From the NCBI RefSeq assembly GCF_964355755.1, contig NC_092670.1:14011201-14075200 (forward strand): a stretch of 64,000 nucleotides of DNA, read 5' to 3'. The number at the start of each line of letters is the position of its first letter. The stretch's first letter is position 1. The stretch comes from Antedon mediterranea (Eukaryota > Echinodermata > Crinoidea > Comatulida > Antedonidae). The translations under genes and the position numbers were made by a program. Below, one piece after another: positions 50,801 through 62,300 of this stretch. A model generated the notes under the pieces. That model worked only from the letters and a program-made list of their open reading frames with translations. It made no database searches and had not been told where the DNA came from.

Positions 50801-52917
50801 AGCCATGATGAGCTAAACATGGACAAGAAATGTCAATAATAATATAGTCTATCTATAAGTTATATCCATTCAAGAACAATACAAATACTGGTATTCCAAG
50901 GGTGCTTTTTTTAAACTGCATCAGGATGTTTCAACACCCAATATAGATTATCTTCTCCAAATCAGGTACAGTACCTCATTTTAAACATGTACAGTATATT
51001 CTATGTTTCTTACAGTATCTCAGATTACCTCATTTTAATGTGTATATTCTTTTTGATAGAAGTAATTAAGTGAAAGTATATTATATTAACGGGGTATTTG
51101 TTTAAGGATGAAACGATGTCAATGCAATTGTTATTTTATAGTTTAAGCCTCCATATGTGTCAAAACAGAGTCTACATAACTGAAAATATCCCCTGTAATA
51201 TCCTTCCTCTCGGGTACAGTACCTCATGGAGAGTCTGTATGGTTGACTGCAGATGTTAGCAGCCTAGCCTATTTAAGCTTGGTTTTTTAGCAACACAGCT
51301 TAAGCACAAAACACCATGAGTTGACCAATCATGAGCGACAGTTTGGATGATCTATCGCATCTTGATTGGTCAGATTACTCACTTGTGTTGCATCCAAGTC
51401 ATAAACAAGATTTAATTCTGTCCCACCATAATGTGCTGCTCACAGTATACTGTATGTATAATTCTAAGGTGAACACCAAATGTTGAGGTGGGAGGGGGTG
51501 GATGGGAGGTAATACGTTTTCATTTCATATTAGATTATTAGCAAAATGTTATTCATATTTTAGTACAGATTATAGATACAGTATTAGGAAATATAGATGT
51601 AATAGATTTTTCTTTCCATTGAGTGGCACTGTTTGCGCATGAATGCCAATTTAGGCCTACTATACTTATTCTGTAGTATCGATATAATTGATGATAATTA
51701 TTTCAACAATAAGTATTTATTTTTTTATGATTTTATTTTTAGACCAATTAATAAAAATATATCTTTGAGTGAAAATTAAAATTATGACAAAAAACTGTTG
51801 CTTACTGTATTTGTTGTGAAAATGTTGTGTGTTCACAAGAGATTCTGATATTACTCTTACATACTTTTATTCTTTCATGACAAAGTATATTATCACACTT
51901 TTCATTTATATTGACCTCCCCAACTTACAAACTTTCACATAATAGAAATAGAGTAACAAAATTGGGTCATAAACGAACTGTATTCTGGCAACACTATTAC
52001 GTGGTTGTTTTTCTTTTTTTCGCGAAAGATGTCTGCCGTGTAAGAATAATAGAAGAAAAGAAGTGTATATTTTATCATTTAATTTCATGGTACATTGTTT
52101 TATTTTTCATTTTGATAAATTATAAAGTCTAACTATTAATTATGCAATTTATTATAGATTAAATGGCCTAATATAAGCTCAGATTGAAGTAAGCGTAAAT
52201 GTAGGCTAGGCAAACGACGTTGGCCGCAATGCTGTCTGCAGGCGCAGTGAGTCCGGGCAGTGATATGTATGATACTTGATAGGCCTACAAATAGCCATCC
52301 TTTTTTCTAGGCCTAAACATAGGGCGTGCCAAGGTCTGGAAGATTTAAGAAGATAGAAAACAGTTTTTTTTTAAATAAAGAATTAGATTTTAAACAGAAA
52401 TTAATACAGTAAAGTTTAGTAACTTTTTTTTCACAAACGTAAGTCGTAACTCAAGTCAAACTGCAAAAAATGTAGAATTGTGTTTGTTTTTTATATTGTA
52501 AATTGTATGCGCCTTTAATTTTTCAAAATCATGTGTCTGGCTTTATACAATGAAATCGGTCATGTTTTATTTTTATCACGCACAACGGAATGTCACTGAC
52601 TAGCTAAAGAACGTACTTACCCAAATAAACAAGTAAGTAATCAAGTCTCTAATTAAGATATTCAAACTCTTTTTTACTCAATAATATTTATAATAAAGAT
52701 GTTTAGTAAAAAATTGTAATAGGCAGGGGGATTCTTTTTTCCACAAAAATTGCCCATTCATGGCTCTTCAACTCGATACTTTAGCGTTCATTACTGGGGT
52801 CCGAGATTATCAGACAAAATATATTTTATAAACAAATTTAATTTCTAGGAATGCAGGATTTTATTTTATTGCATACAATTACAACAAATAAATAAATCTT
52901 TTATATAATCTATTGAT
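50801..52917. other. Intergenic, no gene seen
   Basis: AT-rich DNA. Family A copy at 51272-51414 is the only element recognised. Confidence 0.6.
51272..51414. mobile_element. Foldback family A copy
   Basis: TTTAAGCTTGGTTTTTTAGC at the left, a decayed right end CATCCAAGTCATAAACAAG, and a clear centre GTTGACCAATCATGAGCGAC and CTTGATTGGTCAGATTAC. Confidence 0.82.
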
Positions 52918-53275
52918 ACATGGAAACTTCATCTACTGCAGCGGTCTTTTTTTAGAGTCATGTAGATGGTCATCTTTTGGAGGGTCATAATTAAAGGGTT
53001 ATTATTTTAGACTGATCATTTATTCGTCCTCACACTGGTCATTTATTCGTCTTCAGACTGGTCATTTACATGGAAACTTAATGTACTGCAGCGTGTTTTT
53101 TTTAGAGTCATGTAGATGGTCATCTTTTGGAGGTTCATAATTAAAAGGATTCTTTGCTGAAGGGTTATTATTTTAGACTGATCATTTATTCGTCCTCAGA
53201 CTGGTCATTTACTCGTCTTCAAACTAGTCATTTATTCGTCTTCAGACTGGTCATTTATTCGTCTTTTGAGTATAG
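52918..53275. repeat. 150-bp duplication ending in 23-bp repeats
   Basis: ACATGGAAACTT..T.TACTGCAGCG begins at 52918 and again at 53068. Both copies run through AGAGTCATGTAGATGGTCAT to a string of ACTGGTCATTTATTCGTCTT, CAG units (about two in the first copy, five in the second). Confidence 0.88.
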
Positions 53276-56200
53276 TTCTACTGGTCATAATCTATTAGAG
53301 GTTAGTTAGAATCATTAAATAAAAGGAAATGGAAGGTAGCTACAAAAAAGAGTTTGGTATGGTAGGGTAATGGTAGGGTGAAAGTGGTAAAGAAATACTT
53401 ACAGTAGGAATTGCATGGATTCTATGCTACTAGATTTAATTAACTGGGTTTTAAAAGTTTCTTCTAGTGACACATGTACCAAATTACATCCTGAAATTCT
53501 AATTTTGCCTATTTTTCATTTGTTTTTGTTGCAAAGTATAATTTTTACTGGATTAATTAAAATCTTTTTAAACACGAAACTGAATATTTGATTAATTTAA
53601 ATGCAAACAAAACTGCAAATTCAATTTAATATTTTGTTGGAAAATTATGGTCACATGTTGCATTAGAACATCAATCAATATTTCCAATCATAATAAATTA
53701 TCTTTATCAAATATTATATATCTTCTTTCATTGTGAAAAACAGAATAAAATGTGTGTACTTTAATTGAATTTTAATTCCGCAGCCTGTGCAGTTTGAGAA
53801 AGTCTTTGGAAAAATATTTATAACTAAGATTAAAGTCTTGCTGTGTAATAAATAGTAATTTCCACATATTTTTTATTACATAATTAATATTTTAAATCAC
53901 AAATTATTTTTATTTATCTCAATGTTGTTTATCAATATGACACGATAAATGAAACATCTTTATAAATGTCATTACATATGTTTCTCACCTCTTCATGAAT
54001 GCTGATGAACTGCGATTGGTTAACAGAGATGCAAAAATGTCAACACCGTTCTCTACATTATTAATTACATGTCGAGCACCGTTAGATAGGTATTGTGTAA
54101 GCTGTGCAGTTCTCTGTAGGTATTGTGTGGGCTAGCTTTCAGGTATCTATAGCATCATCAAGATTGTATTTAAAACATATGTTGCATTCACGGCCTTGCG
54201 CTGGAATACAAACTAAATTTACACTGGATGTTGTCACTGTGCTGATAAACGTGGCGGAATTTAGCAGGCTAGAGGAATATGTTTTGTTGTATGTATAAAT
54301 TCTGATTTGATCATTTAAGACATTTTTTTTTTCTTACCTGTACTTGATTTAGCTTTCCAGATTAAATTATCTAAATCCTTTTCTGAACGCATCAGCGATC
54401 TAATTTACTGAACTGCTGTTACATCTAATATTTAAGACTTAGATTCAGCAAACATATTTCTGATTCAAATATTAATATAGATTTAATAATGCAAAAAAAT
54501 TATTAATACTAGTGATATACCTTGAACAAAACATCAGGTTCGAGGTCTTAATAGATACAGTATTTAATGTCATCTACAGGCAGTAAAGAAAAATCATGCA
54601 CAAAATGTACTTATAATACATTCAATAATAATTTAATAAAATATATCATTCGTGGTTTTATTTGCAAAACTGAAAACATTTGTTGGCTCGATATGTTACC
54701 TGGAAAAACGCTTGCAAAATATTACTTTATTTACTAATTTGCTTAATGTGTTTGTATGCAAGTTTTGCTCTGTTTTTTTACAATGATATTTGTTTTATAC
54801 GAGTATCGTATTTTTCTGATTTTTTTACAAATTTAGCTACTGTACCAACATTACCATGTCTATAGATTTTCCGAAAAATCTATATAATTGGTATCATCAA
54901 CTTATTTTAAAATCTTTTCGTTTTCAAAATTCCACGATGTGTCTTTGTTTATTTTATCAATAATCAGCTTCAGTTCATTTTATGTACCGAATATGAGTCA
55001 GAGGTTTATATACAACAGTAGAAGTAGCTTCTTGTTGAAATTAATCATTAATAATTCATAATATAATGCTCATTATACTAAACATTAACATTAATATTTT
55101 TAACAATACATAGTATTTCATATGATATTGATCATACAGTAGATCTGAATTTATAAATTATGTTATTCATAATTAACATAAAACAACTGTGAGTAAGGAA
55201 TTAAGTATTTGAATTATTAATATTACAGATGATCATATCAAAATTATTCTAATGCATATACTGCAGTAACAACTTGTACATAATATCTTCAAAACATTGT
55301 ACTGGGACTAAATAAAAAACACCTAGGATAAGAATCTATAAAAAACATTTTATCATATAGACCTGCATAGAATAATAGAAACACATAGAATTGGAAAATT
55401 GGCTAATTTAACATTACAGCTACCGATAACTACATTGTTATCGCATAATTAGATTGAGTATACCCCACAAATTTTGTAAAACAACTTCATTAGTGATTTT
55501 GATCTGCTTCATAAACGAAATTAAAACAATTTACGTACGTAGCTACCGTAAGTTCAGTGAACCGAGTATGTGTAATAGGATGTCTTTAGTCGGACTGCCA
55601 TGAGTCGTTCTTCCTGCCTCTGTTTCAGCGTTTTCTACCGTACAGTTTTCACTCTCTAGAAACGGCGCAGAAATTGGAAATATCGTTATTTTCCACCTTT
55701 TTGCAGCTGTTTTTTTTGTCTACTTCTTGCTGAAGTTACTTTTTTTTTTCTCCTGGTGTGATATAAATAAACCATCTATATGCTGTGTTTTCGCCATCCA
55801 GTAAGAATAAACATGGCCACTTCTAATTGGTATACTTCATTGGATGGTAGAGTATTTCAGTCTATTATTGTTCATGTTTTGTCAATTTTTAAAGGGACTT
55901 GCAATTTCTACATCTGACCTGATGATTGTAAAGAATTTGTGGTGTATGTAGTATGTGCACTTGTTAGTCATGTTACTTTGTTTTGGTTTTTAAATTTACT
56001 TAATTTCATTCTCCAGTGAACATGTTGCATTTTTATATTGTTTTCACATGATTCAGAGTTTGGTAAAACCAAGGCAATCTAACAACAGGACGCTGAGAGT
56101 TTGACTTGCCAAGATAGGCTATCGTCACAGACTTAGATCTGCGGTTAGGCTTCGACGAATTCATACAAAGCCATCAAATTCTAGGCTATGTCTACACCAT

Positions 56201-56312
56201 ATATTTAATTGTTTTATTGACTATTTAATACATTTTAATACATATTATATTATTATTGTCTAGTAGCCATTGATTTACTAAATTGTTAACCTAGTTTTTG
56301 TTTTCTTTTCAG
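53276..56312. other. Intergenic or MTMR9 5' region, no exon fixed
   Basis: AT-rich DNA. Since the MTMR9 start exon opens at a splice acceptor, a non-coding first exon should lie upstream. A donor-like CCA|GTAAGAATA at about 55799-55808 is one candidate, unproven. The left arm of foldback family R is at about 56065-56150. Confidence 0.5.
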
Positions 56313-56329
56313 CCAAAGAATTCCATGCC

Positions 56330-59300
56330 ATGGAGTTTGTTGAGTTTATCAAAACGCCAAAAGTCGACAACGTCGTACTACACAAGCGATATCAGCCACG
56401 GGTCGAGGGAACGCTATGCCTCACTGGTCACCATCTTATTCTGTCATCAAGAAAAACAAACACAGAGGAACTCTGGGTAAACTTTCTTGTGTTATTATTA
56501 TACCCCTTTCACACCAAAACTCAGGGTTTATGACCATTCTAAACGTCGAGAAATTCCGGATATACCCCTTTCACACCAATCTAACAACACCGGGGTTTAT
56601 AAAATGAAATTGTAAATGTCGCTCTCTATTTTGTTTGTTTACATAGCGACGATCATTAGAATCATTTTAATTAACAATATTTTTAATTTAATAATTACTT
56701 TTAAAAGTCTCAGAATGTTTTATTGATACTACTTATACTAAAGCAATCGTGTGAGGAAGACCTTTTGACCTAAAACTCCGGAGTTTTGATGTTGGTACCT
56801 TTCACACCAAAACACAGGGGCGACCCCGCAGTTCGATCTCTGGAGAATGTTCAGCTGTTAAACCCCGCAGTTTTAAACTCCGGAGTTGCTTGATTTTACC
56901 TTTCACACCAAAACAGCGGGACGTCAACTCCGGAGTGTCTCCGGAGTTTTGATTTTGGTGTGAAAGCGGTATTATTCACACAGTATTAACTTGGTCAGTA
57001 GAATTCCACTAATTGACCCATCACTTTTTTAATTATTGCAAATAAATTAAATATTTGTATTTATCTGCAGCTTCTTCATAGCAATATTGATGCCATAGAA
57101 AAGAAGTTAATAGGGTCAATGGGTCAGCTGACCATCAAGTGCAAGAACTTTAAGGTCATTCAATTGGACATTCCAAATGTTGACGACTGTCTCAATGTGG
57201 TCAGTTCTATAGAATCACTCTCCAATATTGGTAAGTTTGATTTTTCTTCTGTGACGTTGCTACAGTGAGACACCCTATTCAAGAAACAGCCTATTGTATA
57301 AAAGGGACACTTTCCAGAAACGATTGAGGCCCAATACAGTATATGTTTTAACGCTACAGCCAACTTCTTTTCAGAGTACACCTTTTTCACTATACAATAG
57401 TCTGTGTCAAATGTCACGGTCCAGATTGATTGATATGTTGAGAAATATCGAGAGCTCTTTTTTCAGAATCATGTGAAGAGCATAAGAAATTTGTCTTTTA
57501 ATACAGCTGCAGTAACAACTAAGTTTATGTAAATTACTGCAGTTTTTTTTTTTATTTGTAGAAACTATAAGTATGATGTATCCATTCTTCTATCGTCCAA
57601 TGAGTACAGAGAAAACTGAAAATGGTTGGGAAGCATACTTACCAGAGATTGAATTTAACAAGATGGACAAAGATGTGTGGCGGCTTAGCACTGTTAACCA
57701 ATCATATCAGGTATAAAAAATATTATTGTACTTAAATATGCACTATTACCAAAGTTAGACTCTGCGTAAATATGAATTAATAATCAGTTTGTTTACCTAA
57801 TTTTTGCACCTAATAGTTATTAAGTAATATAAAAATAGTACGAAAGTTCAAAAAGCTTTTGAAAAAATCAGCAGCTGATATAAATAATAGTAGTAATCTT
57901 CACTTTCACCAAAAACTGGATTGTAAAAAAAAACAATATTGACCTAAAAATCGTAATTTAAAGCAAAATATATTCTGATAATTATTTTTGTTGGTTTCTC
58001 ATTCTACGGAAACTACAAAATAGTACATATAATAAATTTTACTTTAATTTCAGATAATTCACTTTATTTAACTGAAAATGTGGAAAAAAATCATAATTGT
58101 TTTTCTTTAATACATTAAGTATATAGGGTTTAGGCTTGCTTGTAACACATATATATATATATATTTTTAGGTATGTAAAACATACCCCCATGCAGTAGTT
58201 GTACCCAAGACAATCACGGACGATATGTTGAAGCAGTCTGCTAGTTTTAGACATGGAGGGCGCTTTCCTGTGTTAAGTTATTATCACAAGAGTAATAAGG
58301 TAAAGGCTTAATTTTCAATGTCGTAATAAATTGCATCCTAATGAAATATGGAATTTAATTGTGTATTCATTTCAACATCTTCCCTTGGACACTGTCTACA
58401 CTATCAAACTAGTTTGACAAAAAAAGTGTGATGTGCCCAAATATAGTAGTGATATGCTCAAATATGGTAGAGTGATATGACATCATCATGTCCATATATG
58501 GGCACATCAAATTTTTTGTCAGATAAAGTTTGATGGTGCAGACAAAGCTTTAAATTCATTGACTTCATCCTAGGACTTCATCTCTGTTTGTACTGAAACA
58601 TGGTAGCATTTGTTAAATTTATTTTAAAGTACAGTATTACAAAACCTCTACTTTTATGACAAGGCATTTGATAGTCGGGTCATGTATAATTTACAAGTGT
58701 CCCAACCTAGTGTAACTTTCTATTTTAATTTGTTTAAAATATTTCTAAATTTTTAATTTTTATAGACAAGTTTGTTGAGATCTAGTCAGCCATTAACAGG
58801 CCAGAGTGATAAAAGGTGTAAAGATGACGAGAAACTGCTAAATGCGTGCCTCGACACTAGTCACCGTGGTTACATCATCGATACACGGTCACAAAATGCA
58901 TCATTAGCATCTAGAACAAAAGGTATGAGTGACATCTCCCAAAATTAGTTTGAGCTGACCCAAGTTTTGGTAAACAAATGAATAAAATTCAAAAACCAAT
59001 TTAGCAATTACTGAATCCATTTAAACAAATTGTTTTAGTAACTCATAACAGTGAAGTTGTATTGGCATTTAGCGGAACCAGATGAGCGACAAAGGGTACG
59101 CCTTCCTCTCTTTTGACATCCGTAAAATGAAAATAATGAAATACTTTTGACAGACTATATATTTGTTAGCACTGGATCTGCCCCTGTTTACATATACACT
59201 TTTAAAAATTTGGTAATCATTTAATGTAATTTGTGTCCTATAGTACTATGTTCTCTCATCCACAAATGTGTGTTGTACGCATTGTTGCAACCATTTATTT

Positions 59301-62300
59301 GTTGAATCTTTTGTTTTTTTGTATTAGGTGGAGGATTTGAGTCGGAATCAAATTATTCCCAGTGGAGAAGAATCAATAAACCCCTGGAAAAGTATTCAAA
59401 TCTACAAGAAAGCTTTGTCAAGCTACTGGAAGGTAAATACATTATTTTATATTAAAAAGGATACATTAATCATTCCCCATTTTACAATGACTAGCACAAA
59501 CTTTACTCTGTGTGGATGGAAATATAGTGTTGTACAATATAGGTTTGATTTAATATATTATGAAGTAATCTTATTGCAAAAATTTAAATGTGTGTACAAG
59601 TGTGGATGACATACAACAGCTGACATCTCCCAATGTCCTTTTGTGTCGTATAGCTGCCACTAAATGGCTCTCATTCGCCACAGATGGACTTGTACACCGA
59701 AGTAATCTACAGTATTCTTCCGGGGGATGTACTAAGTTCTTTAAATGCACACAGAGCTATATTATAAATCAAATAGCAGCTGCATAGGCAGGGTAGATAG
59801 AAAAAATCAAACAAGTTAAAACTGCCTTGACATAAATGTATTATATCATCATCACCTGATGATGGGCTATGCATGAAACATGTGGTGTTAACAAATTTAT
59901 AGTGAGGCAGTTTTTAATTTGTTTGATTTTGATTTTTTCAATCTACAGTACTATTTGTTTAAGATATATTATAATATGCATTGTGCAACCTCCTTATTCG
60001 AGAATATTTGACAATGGATTCTTTAACTTGAAATCATAATAATCTTTATCTTTTTTAGCATGTCGGGATAGGGGTTGTTCAATGGATAAGTGGCTGACGA
60101 GGTTAGAATCATGTAGTTGGCTAGATCATGTGAAGGAGTTACTGACAACGTCTTGTCTAACTGCCCAGTGTGTGGACAAAGAAGGTAGATAGAATTACAT
60201 TTCGTACTTATGATTGTGGTCAAAAACAAATAGCAGCATCTTATCTAACCCCACAATGTGTGGACAAAGAAGGTAGATAGAATTACATTTCGTACTTATG
60301 ATTGTGGTCAAAAACAAATAGCAGCATCTTATCTAACCCCACAATGTGTGGACAAAGAGGTAGATAGAATTACATTTCATACTTATGATTGTGGTCAAAA
60401 ACAAATAGCAGCATCTTATCTAACCCCACAATGTGTGGACAAAGAAGGTAGATAGAATTACATTTCGTACTTATGGTTGTGGTCAAAAACAAATAGCAGC
60501 ATCTTATCTAACCCCACAATGTGTGGACAAAGAGGTAGATAGAATTACATTTCATACTTATGATTGTGGTCAAAAACAAATAGCAGCATCTTATCTAACC
60601 CCACAATGTGTGGACAAAGAAGGTAGATAGAATTACATTTCATACTTATGATTGTGGTCAAAAACAAATAGCAGCATCTTATCTAACCCCACAATGTGTG
60701 GACAAAGAAGGTAGATAGAATTACATTTCATACTTATGATTGTGGTCAAAAACAAATAGCAGCATCTTATCTAACCCCACAATGTGTGGACAAAGAAGGT
60801 AGATAGAATTACATTTCATACTTATGATTGTGGTCAAAAACAAATAGCAGCATCTTATCTAACCCCACAATGTGTAGACAAAGAGGTAGATAGAATTACA
60901 TTTCGTACTTATGATTGTGGTCAAAAACAAATAGCAGCATCTTATCTAACCCCACAATGTGTGGACAAAGAAGGTAGATAGAATTACATTTCATACTTAT
61001 GATTGTGGTCAAAAACAAATAGCAGCATCTTATCTAACCCCACAATGTGTAGACAAAGAGGTAGATAGAATTACATTTCATACTTATGATTGTGGTCAAA
61101 AACAAATAGCAGCATCTTATCTAACCCCACAATGTGTGGACAAAGAGGTAGATAGAATTACATTTCGTACTTATGATTGTGGTCAAAAACAAATAGCAGC
61201 ATCTTATCTAACCCCACAATGTGTGGACAAAGAAGGTAGATAGAATTACATTTCATACTTATGATTGTGGTCAAAAACAAATAGCAGCATCTTATCTAAC
61301 CCCACAATGTGTAGACAAAGAGGTAGATAGAATTACATTTCGTACTTATGATTGTGGTCAAAAACAAATAGCAGCATCTTATCTAACCCCACAATGTGTG
61401 GACAAAGAAGGTAGATAGAATTACATTTCGTACTTATGATTGTGGTCAAAAACAAATAGCAGCATCTTATCTAACCCCACAATGTGTGGACAAAGAGGTA
61501 GATAGAATTACATTTCATACTTATGATTGTGGTCAAAAACAAATAGCAGCATCTTATCTAACCCCACAATGTGTGGACAAAGAAGGTAGATAGAATTACA
61601 TTTCGTACTTATGGTTGTGGTCAAAAACAAATAGCAGCATCTTATCTAACCCCACAATGTGTGGACAAAGAGGTAGATAGAATTACATTTCATACTTATG
61701 ATTGTGGTCAAAAACAAATAGCAGCATCTTATCTAACCCCACAATGTGTGGACAAAGAAGGTAGATAGAATTACATTTCATACTTATTGTGGTCAAAAAC
61801 AAATAGCAGCATCTTATCTAACCCCACAATGTGTGGACAAAGAAGGTAGATAGAATTGCATTTGATATAAGTTGACTTCGCCTAAGCTGTCCCTGCCCAA
61901 GATTCATCATTATATTATTTATATATTGTACTGTATGTTATTTGATATTTTATTGGAAATATGCTAGTTGAATACGAAATAAGAAGAAAACAATTCCTTG
62001 GCTAACAACACAGTCCTGCTTTCATTTCTCATTACAATGTTTAATCCCACAATAATAACTTGTTTGCTATGTTGTAGGTGCTTGTGTGCTAGTGCACGGC
62101 TCAGAAGGCCTAGATGCTACCTTACAAATAACATCACTAGCTCAAGTGATTCTTGACCCAGATTGCCGAACTATGCGAGGGTTAGTATGCCTATGCCTGT
62201 TTTCTCGTTTCCTTAAATCACCTATATCTGGAGTAGAAGCATAATTATAAAGTTGAATTATAAGCCCCTCTTGAAAATAAAGTCCCAACAGCTACAGATG

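Noticed and set aside
60185-61875. CRISPR-like regular array
   Set aside because: Repeats are contiguous with no unique spacers, the host is eukaryotic, and the unit derives from an MTMR9 exon.
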